DNA of 64,000 nucleotides from Streptomyces sp. LUP47B. GTDB taxonomy: Bacteria > Actinomycetota > Actinomycetes > Streptomycetales > Streptomycetaceae. The translations under genes and the position numbers were made by a program. The notes beneath the pieces are model-generated. The model was not told the origin of the DNA, searched no databases, and saw nothing but the letters and a program-made list of their open reading frames with translations. Location of the stretch: the NCBI RefSeq assembly GCF_001746295.1, contig NZ_MJAH01000003.1:389922-453921 (forward strand), given 5' to 3'. Below, piece by piece: positions 31,859 to 40,863 of this stretch (position 1 is the stretch's first letter; each line of letters begins with the position of its first letter).

Positions 31859-34287
31859 GAGGAACCTCCTGCTGTTGCTGTGTTGTCCGCCAGCCGGATC
31901 GTCGCGTGTGCGACGGTCACTCCGTCCCCGGGCGGCAGCAGCCGTACCGGGCGTAGCTCCAGCGCCTCGATCTCGGGGAGGTCCTCGACCATCGCCGAGA
32001 TCCGCAGGACGGTCTCTTCCAGGGCCGCGAGGTCCACCCCCGGGCCCCCGGTCCGGCCGTCCAGCAGCGGGGCGGCCCGCAGTGAGCGGACCATCTCGCG
32101 GGCGTCGCGGTCGCTGAGGGGGGTGACGCGGTGGGCGACGTCCGCCATGAGGTCGGCGTAGTCCCCGGTGAGGCCGAAGGCGATCACCGGGCCGAAGACC
32201 GGGTCGGCTCGGACGGTGAGGAAGGCGTCGGGTCCGGGGCCCGGTTCACCCCCGCGTACGGCGATACCGTACGAGGCGAGCAGCTCGGCGGCGACCGGGG
32301 CGGGGACCTGGCCGGGGGCGGAGGAGGCGATCAGCGACCGGGCGCGCTCGGCGTCGACTCCCGTCAGGTCCGGCACGACGCCCGCGGGGGTGCTGCGCCA
32401 GGCCTGGTAGGCCGCCGCGTGTCCGAGCGAGGTGGCCGCCGCCTCGGGGAACGTGTACGTCGGTACCACCAGGTCGCCCCGGTGCAGGAGATCGGCGACT
32501 CCCGCGCCGCCCAGGAAACTGGCCACCACCGGTTTGTCGGGCCGGGCCGCGGCCGCGTCGAGGATCGCAGACGCCACCTCGTCGGGCTTGTCCGCGAGCG
32601 GCGGCATGAACAGCACGACGGCCGCGTCGATGTCGTCGTCGGCCAGGACGGCGTCCAGGGCCTGCCGGTAGTGCGCGGCGGTGGCCATCGGGGTCAGGTC
32701 GACCGGGTTGGCGACGTCGGCGCGCGGCGCCAGGGCCGTACGCAGCGTCTGCCGGGTGCGCTCACCGAGCGCGGGCACACACAGTCCGCTCGCCTCGCAC
32801 GCTCCGACCGTCAGCGCCGCCGGGCCGCCCGCGTTGGTGATCACGGCCACCCGGTTGCCGGGCGGGGGAGGCTGGTGGGCGAGCAGCAGGGCCACGTCGA
32901 ACAGTTCCTGGAGACTGCGGGTGCGGATCACGCCGGACTGGGCGAACAGCGAGCTCACCGCAGAATCCGCGTGGCCCGGGTGGACGGCGACGATCGGTTT
33001 GCGCGGGGCGATCCGGCGGGCGACGCGGGCGAACCGGCGCGGATTGCCGAAGGTCTCCACGTGCAAGAGGATCACCGAGGTGCCTGGGTCCTCCTCCCAC
33101 CACTGGAGCAGGTCGTTCGTGGACACGTCGACGGCGTGGCCCACCGACACGAAGCCGGAGAAGCCGAGCCGCAGCCGCCGGGCGAAGTCGAGCACCGCGA
33201 GTCCGAGCGGCCCGGACTGGCTGGACATCGCCACCCGGCCGGCAGTCGGCAGGGCGGGCGAGAAGGTCGCGGCCAGTCGCGCCGCGGGGGTCGTGTTGAC
33301 CACGCCCATGCAGTTCGGGCCCACCAGCCGCATTCCGGAGGCACGGGCGAAGCGGGCCAGCTCCAGTTCGGTGACTCGTCCGTCGACTCCCGTCTCCCCG
33401 AAGCCCGTTGAGACGACGACCACCGCCTTGACGCCGGCGTCCGCGCACTCGCGTACGACACCGGGCACGGCCTCGGCCCGTACGGCCACCAGCGCCAGGT
33501 CCGGCGGCTCGGGAAGGTCCCGGAGACTGGGATAGGCCCGCACTCCGGCGATCTGCTCGGCCCGTGGGTTGACGGGGAACACGTTGCCGGCGAAGCCGCC
33601 CCGCAGCAGGTTGGCGACGATCTCGTGGCCGATCGTCAGGGGGTCGCGGTTGGCGCCGATCACGGCGACCGAGCGCGGTTCGAGCAGCGGCCGCAGGGAG
33701 CGTCGTATGGCCGTGTGCTCCCGGCGCTCGGCCCGGGCCACCGCCTGGGCCTGCGGGTCGACGGCGATCTCGAAGTGGATGATCTGGTTGGGCGGACCGG
33801 CCTCGATCCGGTAGCCCGAGCCGAGGAACACGTTGATCATCCGGGCGTTGTCGGCGAGGACGTCGGCCTCCAGCACCCGGATGCCCCGTGCACGAGCGGC
33901 GGCGGCGATGTGCTCCAGGAGCAGCCTGCCGAACCCCTCGCTCTGGTGGTCGTCCCGGATGGTGAACGTGACCTCGGCGTGTTCCGGTTCCTCCGGGTCG
34001 CGGACGTAGCGCACCAGGCCGGCGATCTCGTCACCGGCCAGGGCGACGAGCGCCAGCTCGTTGAGGTAGTCCACGTGGGCGCCGCGCCGGATGACGTCGT
34101 CGCGGGCGCGGACCACCGGGCCGAGGGAACGGTAGGCCAGGGTGGCCCGGGACAGGGTGCCGACGAAGGCGACCAGGCGGTCGGCGTCCTCCGGCCGGAT
34201 GGGCCGGACGAAGGTCGACCGGCCGGTCCTGACGAGTCCGGGCCGTTCCAGGTCTTCTGGATACGAGGGGTACGGGGGAGTGGTCAC
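31855..34287 (-). CDS. GNAT acetyltransferase fused to an acyl-CoA-synthetase-like domain with a deleted ATP-grasp
   Basis: The protein is 810 residues. An N-terminal GNAT domain (about 20-170, acetyl-CoA loop [16 protein letters not shown] at 112-127) precedes a CoA-binding Rossmann domain (about 200-300) and a succinyl-CoA-ligase-like region. This order is known from the Streptomyces lividans PatA-type protein acetyltransferase. The phospho-His motif SHTG is missing ([18 protein letters not shown] near 428-445). The ATP-grasp domain jumps from [15 protein letters not shown] straight to [14 protein letters not shown], so the Lys and HKTEVGG-type segment found intact at 16840-16890 is gone. 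CoA-ligase activity is therefore unlikely. Lysine acylation regulating the pathway's CoA ligases is the better guess. Start GTG at 34287. Confidence 0.8.
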   Translation of the reverse strand: MTTPPYPSYPEDLERPGLVRTGRSTFVRPIRPEDADRLVAFVGTLSRATLAYRSLGPVVRARDDVIRRGAHVDYLNELALVALAGDEIAGLVRYVRDPEEPEHAEVTFTIRDDHQSEGFGRLLLEHIAAAARARGIRVLEADVLADNARMINVFLGSGYRIEAGPPNQIIHFEIAVDPQAQAVARAERREHTAIRRSLRPLLEPRSVAVIGANRDPLTIGHEIVANLLRGGFAGNVFPVNPRAEQIAGVRAYPSLRDLPEPPDLALVAVRAEAVPGVVRECADAGVKAVVVVSTGFGETGVDGRVTELELARFARASGMRLVGPNCMGVVNTTPAARLAATFSPALPTAGRVAMSSQSGPLGLAVLDFARRLRLGFSGFVSVGHAVDVSTNDLLQWWEEDPGTSVILLHVETFGNPRRFARVARRIAPRKPIVAVHPGHADSAVSSLFAQSGVIRTRSLQELFDVALLLAHQPPPPGNRVAVITNAGGPAALTVGACEASGLCVPALGERTRQTLRTALAPRADVANPVDLTPMATAAHYRQALDAVLADDDIDAAVVLFMPPLADKPDEVASAILDAAAARPDKPVVASFLGGAGVADLLHRGDLVVPTYTFPEAAATSLGHAAAYQAWRSTPAGVVPDLTGVDAERARSLIASSAPGQVPAPVAAELLASYGIAVRGGEPGPGPDAFLTVRADPVFGPVIAFGLTGDYADLMADVAHRVTPLSDRDAREMVRSLRAAPLLDGRTGGPGVDLAALEETVLRISAMVEDLPEIEALELRPVRLLPPGDGVTVAHATIRLADNTATAGGSS

Positions 34288-34310
34288 CGGAGTGGTTCCG
34301 TCGGCGCCGC

Positions 34311-35390
34311 TCAGACGGCCGCCTGCTGGGGAGTCTGCTCCGGCAGGCGGAAGAGTTCGTTGAAGGTGCCGCGCGTGACGCGCTCGCGGATGTCGTCCGA
34401 CACGCCGTCGAACAGGTCGTGGAGCGTGGACTGGGTGTGGCCGTAGGTGCCTTCCAGGTGGGGGTAGTCGTCGCCCCACATCACGTTGCGGTAGCCGGTC
34501 GACTCGACGATCTCCACCGAGCTCTTGTCGTGCTGGAAGGAGGCGTACACCTGCTGCCTGATGATCTCGCTGGGCAGTCGGCTCAGCTTGGGCCGGACGA
34601 ACATGCCGTGCTGGCGGTAGGCCTCGTCCATGCGGTCACCGATGGCCGGCATCCATCCCGCGCCGCCCTCCGCGATGAGGACCCTCAGGTCGGGGTGGCG
34701 GTCCAGAGCGCCGCCGGCGACCAGGTGGGACACGACGCGCATGCCCGGGTAGGTCGTCTCCATGTAGTTGACGACCGCGCCGCCGGGTCCGCGGAAGACG
34801 ACGTTCTGCGCACCCGTGCCGATGTGGAAGCCGAGCACCAGCCCCGCCCGCTCGACCGCGGTCCACAGCGGCTCCCAGCGGTCCAGGGCGTATTCCTCGC
34901 CGGGTCGTGTCGAGCACGGCAGGAAGACCGCCTGGAAGCCCAGTTCCGCCACCCGTTCGACCTCGGCGACCGCGTCGTCGATGTCGGCCGTCGAGACGCA
35001 GGCCGTGGTGATGACCCGCTTGTTCTTGCTGAGGATCTCCTCGTGGGCCCAGTCGTTCCAGGCCCGTACCGTCTCCCGGGCGAGCTCCCGGTCGGTGATC
35101 GACACGAGCCAGAACCCCATGGAGGGGAAGGCCAGTTGGCCCCACACGCCCTCCTGGTCGAGGTCCTTGAGCCGGACGTTCAGGTCCCAGGCGCCCGGCG
35201 GGCGCATCGCGTCCATGAAGTCGCCGAGCTGGCGGTCGATGCGCTCGCCGTCGATGTAGAGCATCTCGTACTTCTCGCCGCGCTCACTGCGTGGCGCCCG
35301 CGCGCCAAGCCGCGCGGACATCCGCTCGGTCCACACGTCGGCGGGTTCCATCACGTGGGAGTCCCCGGAGTTGACCCAGATCTTCGTCAT
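34311..35390 (-). CDS. Amidohydrolase-2 family protein (cytosolic)
   Basis: The 359-residue protein begins [20 protein letters not shown], a common opening of actinobacterial amidohydrolase-2 proteins. There the usual DxHxH motif is DSHV (His12). Further features are the [10 protein letters not shown] segment near 187, [25 protein letters not shown] near 220-245, and the terminal metal Asp in [12 protein letters not shown]. No signal peptide is present, in contrast to the two Tat-tagged relatives at 7902 and 21547. It starts the minus-strand operon that ends with the thioesterase. Its promoter carries TAACTGATT. A decarboxylase or ring-opening hydrolase role is possible. Confidence 0.82.
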   Translation of the reverse strand: MTKIWVNSGDSHVMEPADVWTERMSARLGARAPRSERGEKYEMLYIDGERIDRQLGDFMDAMRPPGAWDLNVRLKDLDQEGVWGQLAFPSMGFWLVSITDRELARETVRAWNDWAHEEILSKNKRVITTACVSTADIDDAVAEVERVAELGFQAVFLPCSTRPGEEYALDRWEPLWTAVERAGLVLGFHIGTGAQNVVFRGPGGAVVNYMETTYPGMRVVSHLVAGGALDRHPDLRVLIAEGGAGWMPAIGDRMDEAYRQHGMFVRPKLSRLPSEIIRQQVYASFQHDKSSVEIVESTGYRNVMWGDDYPHLEGTYGHTQSTLHDLFDGVSDDIRERVTRGTFNELFRLPEQTPQQAAV

Positions 35391-35429
35391 GACGCTCCTT
35401 CGGGTCAGGGCTGCAAGCTCAATGGATGT

Positions 35430-35450
35430 AATCAGTTAGCGATTTTAGTT
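35430..35450 (-). promoter_or_regulatory. Shared-motif promoter region of the amidohydrolase operon
   Basis: On the minus strand TAACTGATT (35438-35430) is followed upstream by CTAAAATCGC; on the plus strand it reads GTTAGCGATTTTAG. It lies 40 bp before the amidohydrolase start, in an AT-rich island between that gene and the end of etfA. Confidence 0.5.
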
Positions 35451-35488
35451 GTATGGGTGGCCGAAGGGAAGGCCGGGCCGATGGGAGA

Positions 35489-36451
35489 TCAGCTCCGGCG
35501 CCGCTCGATCTCGTCCACCAGCTGCGGCAGCACCGCGAAGAGGTCCCCGACCACGCCGTGGTCGGCGAGCTCGAAGATCGGGGCGTCGGCGTCCTTGTTG
35601 ACGGCGACGATGGTCTTGGACGTCTGCATGCCCGCCCGGTGCTGGATCGCGCCGGAGATGCCGGCGGCGAGGTAGAGCTGCGGGGAGACCTGGGTGCCGG
35701 TCTGGCCGACCTGGTGGCTGTGCGGGTACCAGCCCGCGTCCACGGCCGCGCGGGAGGCCCCGACCGCCGCACCGAGCGCGTCGGCGACCCGTTCGATGAG
35801 GGCGAAGTTCTCGGCGCCGTTCACCCCGCGGCCGCCGGAGACGACGAGGTCGGCCTCGGTGAGCTCGGGCCGGTCGCCGCGCTCCCGCGGTGTGCGGGAC
35901 AGGACCCGGACGGCGTGCGAGGCCGGGCCGAAGGTGACGTCCTGCTTCTCGATGACGGGTTCGGCGGGGGCGGCCTCGGGGGCGACGGCGTTCGGCTTGA
36001 CCGTGATCACCGGCACGCCCTGGGTGACGTGCGCGGTGACCTGGTACGTCGCGGCGAACGCCGACTGCTCGGTGACCGGTCCCTCGGGTCCCGCGGTGAC
36101 GTCGACGGCGTCGGTGATGAGTCCGGAGCCGAGCCGCAGCGCGACCCGCGCGGCGATCTCCTTGCCGTCCGGCCCGGACGGCAGCAGGATCGCGGCCGGG
36201 CCGGTGCGCTCGGCGATCTGTGTGAGGCTGTCCACGGCCGGGGTGACGAGGTACTCGTCGATCTCCGGGGCGTCCACGACGTAGACCTTCCGCGCGCCGA
36301 ACCGGCCGAGGACCTCGGTCGCGGTGTCCGCGCCCGGTCCCAGGAAGACGGCCGAGGGTTCGCCCAGGCGGCGGGCCAGGGTGAGCAGTTCGAGGGTCGG
36401 CTTGCGTACGGCACCGTCGACGTGGTCGACGAGGACGAGGATCTCGGCCAC
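35489..36451 (-). CDS. etfA: Electron transfer flavoprotein alpha subunit
   Basis: The 320-residue protein has the N-terminal domain ([24 protein letters not shown]). The highly conserved C-terminal FAD-binding domain reads [54 protein letters not shown] and [13 protein letters not shown] [19 protein letters not shown]. With EtfB it accepts electrons from acyl-CoA dehydrogenases and passes them to the respiratory chain. Presence inside a cluster with seven dehydrogenase genes suggests a dedicated ETF. It lies downstream of etfB with a 61-bp gap. Confidence 0.95.
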   Translation of the reverse strand: MAEILVLVDHVDGAVRKPTLELLTLARRLGEPSAVFLGPGADTATEVLGRFGARKVYVVDAPEIDEYLVTPAVDSLTQIAERTGPAAILLPSGPDGKEIAARVALRLGSGLITDAVDVTAGPEGPVTEQSAFAATYQVTAHVTQGVPVITVKPNAVAPEAAPAEPVIEKQDVTFGPASHAVRVLSRTPRERGDRPELTEADLVVSGGRGVNGAENFALIERVADALGAAVGASRAAVDAGWYPHSHQVGQTGTQVSPQLYLAAGISGAIQHRAGMQTSKTIVAVNKDADAPIFELADHGVVGDLFAVLPQLVDEIERRRS

Positions 36452-36512
36452 GGTGATGCAACTCCTTCAGGTCTTCGGGGTGGGACGCGGTCGGCTTAGG
36501 GGCGGAACGCGG

Positions 36513-37292
36513 TCAGATGAACTTCTTGGTGGTGAGGAACGCGGCCAGTCCGACGCCGCCCGTCCCCTCGTCGGCGACGATCTCGCCCTTGGTGCGCGGC
36601 GGGCGCCGGGTCGCGGTGTCCACGGCCGACCTTGCCCCGGCCGGGCCGACCTGTGCGGCCTCGACGCCGAGGTCGGCCAGGCCGAGGGTCTCCAGCGGCT
36701 TCTTCTTCGCGGCCATGATCCCCTTGAAGGAGGGGTAGCGGGCGTCCCCGGAGCGGTCGGTCACCGAGACGACGGCGGGCAGGGCGCCCTGGATCCGTAC
36801 GGTGGCGCCGTCGCCCTCGCGGCGGCCGGTGACGGTACCGTCCTCGATCGCCAGGTCCTCGAGGTGGGTGACGGCCGGGACGCCGAGCCGCTCGGCCAGC
36901 AGCGCGGGCAGCACGCCCATGGTGCCGTCCGTCGAGGCCATCCCGCACAGCACGAGATCGAAGCCGTGCCGCTCGATCGCCTTGGCCAGCACCAGTGACG
37001 TGCCGAACGCGTCGCTGCCCTCGATGTCCTCGTCGCTGACATGGATCGCCGCGTCACCGCCCATGGCCAGGGCCTTGCGCAGGGCGTCGCGCGCGTCGTC
37101 GGGCCCGACGGTGAGGTAGCTGATCTCGGCGTCGGCGTCCGACTCGGCCAGGCGCAGCGCCTGCTCGACGGCGTATTCGTCGAGTTCGGACAGCAGCGAG
37201 TCGACGGACGCCCGGTCGGTGGTGCCGTCCTCGGTGAAGGTGCGGTCCGCCGTGGCGTCGGGGACGTGCTTCACGCAGACAACGATCTTCAC
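36513..37292 (-). CDS. etfB: Electron transfer flavoprotein beta subunit
   Basis: The 259-residue AMP-binding ETF beta subunit starts MKIVVCVKHVPDATADRTF and contains EYAVEQALRLAE, DVVLCG-type FDLVLCGMASTDGTMGVLPALLAERLGVP, and the recognition-loop region near 190 (PSFKGIMAAKKKPLETL). This is canonical for actinobacterial ETF. GGAGG precedes the GTG start. It is the first gene of the etfBA operon, divergent from the PaaK-type ligase across a 143-bp gap with a perfect 12-bp palindrome. Confidence 0.95.
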   Translation of the reverse strand: MKIVVCVKHVPDATADRTFTEDGTTDRASVDSLLSELDEYAVEQALRLAESDADAEISYLTVGPDDARDALRKALAMGGDAAIHVSDEDIEGSDAFGTSLVLAKAIERHGFDLVLCGMASTDGTMGVLPALLAERLGVPAVTHLEDLAIEDGTVTGRREGDGATVRIQGALPAVVSVTDRSGDARYPSFKGIMAAKKKPLETLGLADLGVEAAQVGPAGARSAVDTATRRPPRTKGEIVADEGTGGVGLAAFLTTKKFI

Positions 37293-37320
37293 GGCAGCCC
37301 TCCTGTGGTTCAATGAGTTC

Positions 37321-37336
37321 TAATAGTTAACTATAT
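37321..37336. promoter_or_regulatory. Palindromic site ATAGTTAACTAT between etfB and the CoA ligase
   Basis: A perfect 12-bp palindrome (37323-37334) contains TAACTATAT on one strand and TAACTATTA on the other. Both are close to the TAACTnATT motif at other promoters in the cluster. It lies 30 bp upstream of the etfB start. Confidence 0.55.
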
Positions 37337-37435
37337 AGATCGGTCCAGCGCGAGTCTCGCGTTCAATCCGTCGAATTGGTTGACTGATTGCGCTGATAGC
37401 TGGAAGATCTGGGCACTGAGCCGCGAGGAGGCGCC

Positions 37436-38758
37436 ATGGTCGGTGACAGGGACACCGCTGACAGGTACTTCGAGCCCCAGGTGGAGACCATGCCGCGCGA
37501 GGAACTGCGCGCCCGGCAGGAGAAACAGCTCCTGGAGCTCGTGGAGTACGCCTACGCCAACTCGGCCTTCTACCGCGAGCTGTGGGACGAGCACGGGGTC
37601 CACCCGCGGGACATCCGCTCCGTGGAGGACTTCCGGGCGCGCATCCCGTTCATCACCAAGGACATGATCCGCGCCTACCGGAGCCGTACCGGCGATGCCT
37701 TCGCCGGCCTGCTCTGCGTCCCGGTCGAGGAGCTGACCTCGGTCTCCTCCAGTTCCGGAACCACCGGCGACCCGGAGTTCTTCGCCGAGATCTGGCAGGA
37801 CGCCCCGCCCCTGGTGACCGCGCAGGTACGGGACCTGTGGGAGCTGGGCCTGCGGCCCGGAGACCGGGTCCTGAGCCCGCCCGGCACCTTCCGCAACTTC
37901 ATGGACGCCGGCTTCCAGGCGCTGGGCGCGGTGGTCATCGAGGTCGACACCTGGATGGGCAACATGCCCGAGGTCGTCGAGGCCCTGCGCACCTACCGCC
38001 CCGCCTACCTGCAGATGATGTATCCGCAGATGGTGGAGCTGGAGCACCTGGCCGAGAAGACCGACCTGAAAGAGGCCTTCTCCTCCCTCAAGGGCGCCTC
38101 CTGCGCAGGACAGCCCCTCAGCCGGAAGATGAAGGAGCGGATCCGCGACGACTGGGGCATCGACGTCTACGAGTACACCAGCGCCGCCGACACCGGCACC
38201 GCCTGGGAGTGCCGCGAGCACGACGGCTTCCACCTCTGGGAGGACACCGTCTTCGCCGAGTGCGTCGAGGTCGACGAGCACGGCTGGCACGACGTCCCCG
38301 AGAGCGACCTGGGCGAACTGGTCGCCACCGACCTGGACAACCGGGCCGCGCCGCTGATCCGCTACCGCAGCGAGGACCTCGTCCGCCTCTCCCGCGACAC
38401 CTGTGGCTGCGGCCGCACCCACGCCCGTATGTGGGTGGCCGGGCGGCGCGGCGACGAGACGGTGGTCCAGGGACGCTCCGTCGTCCTGCGGGACGTCTGG
38501 CAGGCGGTGGAGGACCAGCCGGAGACCGTCGCGGGGGTCTTCCAGATCGTCCGGGACCGACGCGAGGTCGACGAACTGCGGCTGCGTGTCGGCTACGACC
38601 CCCATCTCACCGGCGACGTCGACGCCCTGGCCGGACGCCTGAGTGAGGCCGTGCGCGAGCGGACCGGTGTCAAGCCGGTGCTCGACATGCGCACCGAGGA
38701 GGACCTGTTGAAGACCATGACCAGCGTCGCCAAGTTCCCCCGGGTGGTGAAGACCTGA
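37436..38758 (+). CDS. Phenylacetate-CoA-ligase-like AMP-forming ligase (PaaK family)
   Basis: The 440-residue protein has PaaK architecture: an N-terminal helical part (LVEYAYANSAFYRELW), the P-loop SVSSSSGTTGDPEFF at about 102-116, an acyl-binding core, DNRAAPLIRYRSEDLV, and the zinc-ribbon-like CGCGRTHARM near 323-332. The C-terminal domain ends KTMTSVAKFPRVVK. Full length and motifs indicate an active acyl- or aryl-CoA ligase. GAGGAGG precedes the ATG. It starts the seven-gene plus-strand operon 37436-44384; the small protein that follows overlaps it by one base. Confidence 0.88.
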   Translation: MVGDRDTADRYFEPQVETMPREELRARQEKQLLELVEYAYANSAFYRELWDEHGVHPRDIRSVEDFRARIPFITKDMIRAYRSRTGDAFAGLLCVPVEELTSVSSSSGTTGDPEFFAEIWQDAPPLVTAQVRDLWELGLRPGDRVLSPPGTFRNFMDAGFQALGAVVIEVDTWMGNMPEVVEALRTYRPAYLQMMYPQMVELEHLAEKTDLKEAFSSLKGASCAGQPLSRKMKERIRDDWGIDVYEYTSAADTGTAWECREHDGFHLWEDTVFAECVEVDEHGWHDVPESDLGELVATDLDNRAAPLIRYRSEDLVRLSRDTCGCGRTHARMWVAGRRGDETVVQGRSVVLRDVWQAVEDQPETVAGVFQIVRDRREVDELRLRVGYDPHLTGDVDALAGRLSEAVRERTGVKPVLDMRTEEDLLKTMTSVAKFPRVVKT

Positions 38759-39468
38759 TGGCCCGCGCCGACACCCTGGCCCGTGCCAGGACGCTCGACC
38801 GCCCCGAGCTCGCCTATCTCATGCGCTTCCCGACCGCCGACGGCGTCCGGGACCTGGAGCTGACCTGGGCGGAACTCGCCCGCGACACCGAGTGGGCCAC
38901 CGCACGGCTGCGCGAACACGGCCTCGCCGCCGGGCAGCGGGCCCTGCTGACCGCGTCCGGCTTCGAGGGCTTCTGGGGACATGCGGTGATCGGCGCCCTG
39001 CGCGCACTGAAGGTGCCGTACGGCATCGCCGAGGCGATGGGCTGGGACCATCGCCGCACCGCGGTCTTCCACCGCGAACTGACCCCGCACGCGGTGATCG
39101 GCCTGTCGGCGGAGACGCTGGAAGGGCTCGCCGGCATGACCGACATCGGCGAGATGTTCCGGTCCACGCCCGTCGTGCTGGCCCGGCCCACCGCCGTACC
39201 CGTCCTGCGCGGAGTGGGGGTGACCGCCTCCGTGATCTCGGCGGTGGGACCGGCTCTCGCGCTGGAGTGCCCCGAGCGGAGCGGCGCACATGTCAACGGC
39301 GCCGAATGGCGGTTCGGCGAGCGGGACGGACAGCTGACCGTGGCGGCGGGGGAGGGGCGCACCTCGCCCCTGCCCGAGACACCGCTCGGCATCACCGGAC
39401 GCGTCGTCGTGAGCCGGTGCGGCTGCGGCAGCGACAACCCGCGAGTCCTGCTCGCCGAGGCCAACTGA
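38758..39468 (+). CDS. AMP-ligase-like accessory protein of unknown function
   Basis: The 236-residue protein starts in the stop codon of the PaaK-type ligase (TGATG). The sequence (TWAELARDTEWATARLREHGLAAGQRALLT, then ALRALKVPYGIAEAMGWDHRRTAVFHRELTPHAVIG) recalls the N-lobe of adenylate-forming enzymes. It has no P-loop or catalytic Lys, ends with a CGCGSDNPR segment similar to the ligase's CGCGRTHAR, and is half the size of a ligase. I cannot name a family. It may be a non-catalytic subunit or regulator of the preceding ligase, perhaps derived from it by duplication. Confidence 0.6.
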   Translation: MARADTLARARTLDRPELAYLMRFPTADGVRDLELTWAELARDTEWATARLREHGLAAGQRALLTASGFEGFWGHAVIGALRALKVPYGIAEAMGWDHRRTAVFHRELTPHAVIGLSAETLEGLAGMTDIGEMFRSTPVVLARPTAVPVLRGVGVTASVISAVGPALALECPERSGAHVNGAEWRFGERDGQLTVAAGEGRTSPLPETPLGITGRVVVSRCGCGSDNPRVLLAEAN

Positions 39469-39491
39469 CCTTTCCAATGGAGGAATTGAGC

Positions 39492-40403
39492 ATGTCTGAA
39501 GGAGTGGTCGAAGGCCGGATCGCGGTCGTCACCGGCGCCGGCAACGGGATCGGCCGGGCGCACGCCCTGGCGTTCGCCGCACACGGGGCGAAGGTCGTCG
39601 TCAACGACCTGGGCGGCGGACGGGACGGCGGGGGCGCCTCCGCAGGGCCCGCCCAGAGCGTGGTCGACGAGATCGTCGCGGCCGGCGGCGAGGCGGTGGC
39701 CAACACGGACGACATCTCCACCTGGGAGGGCGCCGGCCGGCTCGTCCAGCAGGCCGTGGACACCTACGGCGGCCTGGACGTGCTGGTCAACAACGCCGGC
39801 ATCCTGCGCGACCGGATGATCGTGTCGATGACCGAGCGGGACTGGGACAGCGTGATCGCCGTCCACCTCAAGGGCAGCTTCGCCACCCTGCACCACGCGG
39901 CCGCGTACTGGCGCGAGCGCGCCAAGTCCGGTCAGGACAACGACGCCCGGGTGATCAACACGACCTCCCCGTCCGGCATCTTCGGCAACCCCGGCCAGTC
40001 CAACTACGGCTCCGCGAAGGCCGGCCTCGCCAGCCTCACCCTCATCGCCGCCGCCGAACTCGCCCGCTACGGCGTGACGGTGAACGCCATCGCGCCCACC
40101 GCGCTGACCCGGCTGACCGAGGACATCGAGATGATGAAGCAGGCCGCCGAGATGCAGGACCTGACCCCCGAGGCCATCTCGCCGCTGGTGGTGTGGCTGG
40201 GCTCGGCCGCCTCGCGCGAGGTCACCGGCCGGGTGTTCGGCGTCGTCGGCAACCGGATCACGGTCCTGGAGGGCTGGGCCAACGGCCCCACCGCCGGTGC
40301 GGACACCCGCTGGACACCGGAGGAGCTGTCCTCCGTCGTCCCGAACCTGGTGGCCAAGGCGGCTCCGAACGCCGATGTCCTGGGCAACCGGAACGGGGCC
40401 TGA
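39492..40403 (+). CDS. SDR dehydrogenase of the multifunctional-enzyme type-2 (3-hydroxyacyl-CoA) group
   Basis: The 303-residue SDR has TGAGNGIGRAHALAFAAHGAKVVVNDLGGG (motif at 15-22, with the VNDLGG signature of peroxisomal-type hydroxyacyl-CoA dehydrogenases), NNAGILRDRM, and catalytic YGSAK. Its C-terminal tail (GNRITVLEGWANGPTAG, TPEELSSVVPNLV) is typical of this group. The expected reaction is NAD-dependent oxidation of a 3-hydroxyacyl-CoA. GGAGGAA precedes the ATG. A close relative is encoded at 46161-47072. Confidence 0.88.
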   Translation: MSEGVVEGRIAVVTGAGNGIGRAHALAFAAHGAKVVVNDLGGGRDGGGASAGPAQSVVDEIVAAGGEAVANTDDISTWEGAGRLVQQAVDTYGGLDVLVNNAGILRDRMIVSMTERDWDSVIAVHLKGSFATLHHAAAYWRERAKSGQDNDARVINTTSPSGIFGNPGQSNYGSAKAGLASLTLIAAAELARYGVTVNAIAPTALTRLTEDIEMMKQAAEMQDLTPEAISPLVVWLGSAASREVTGRVFGVVGNRITVLEGWANGPTAGADTRWTPEELSSVVPNLVAKAAPNADVLGNRNGA

Positions 40404-40404
40404 G

Positions 40405-40863
40405 ATGACGACGACACAACGCCCGGTCGCCGAGGGCCTGTTCACCTGGCCGCCGGCCGCCGCGCCCCTCCGGCTGATCGGTTCCGAGTGCAGGGTGTGC
40501 GGCCTGGTGAGCTTCCCGGCGGCCGCGACCTGCGTCCGGTGCACGAGCGACGAGTCGAAGGAACGGCTCCTGGCGGACCGCGGCACGCTGTGGACGTTCA
40601 CGACCCAGGACTTCCGCCCGCCGTCCCCGCCGTACGACGGCCCCGAGGCCTTCGAGCCGTACTCCGTCGGATACGTCGAGCTCCCCGGCGAGCTGCTGGT
40701 CGAGGCGCGACTGACCGAACCCGACCCGGACAAGCTGCGGATCGGGCAGGACATGCGGCTGACGCTCGTGCCCTACACCGTGCAGGACGACGGCACGGAG
40801 GTCGTCACCTTCGCGTTCGCCCCTGTCGACCAGTCCACCCATGCCGAACAGGAGGCGTCATGA
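40405..40863 (+). CDS. DUF35/OB-fold zinc-ribbon protein (Ltp/thiolase partner)
   Basis: The 152-residue protein has a rubredoxin-like zinc ribbon, CRVCGLVSFPAAATCVRC (Cys-x2-Cys...Cys-x2-Cys), followed by the OB-fold (GTLWTFTTQDFRPPSP, EPYSVGYVELP, DMRLTLVPYT). Such proteins form complexes with thiolase-fold lipid-transfer proteins and CoA-ester hydratases, as with ChsH2 in steroid catabolism. Its stop overlaps the start of the thiolase gene (ATGA), which supports a stoichiometric complex with that protein. Confidence 0.85.
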   Translation: MTTTQRPVAEGLFTWPPAAAPLRLIGSECRVCGLVSFPAAATCVRCTSDESKERLLADRGTLWTFTTQDFRPPSPPYDGPEAFEPYSVGYVELPGELLVEARLTEPDPDKLRIGQDMRLTLVPYTVQDDGTEVVTFAFAPVDQSTHAEQEAS

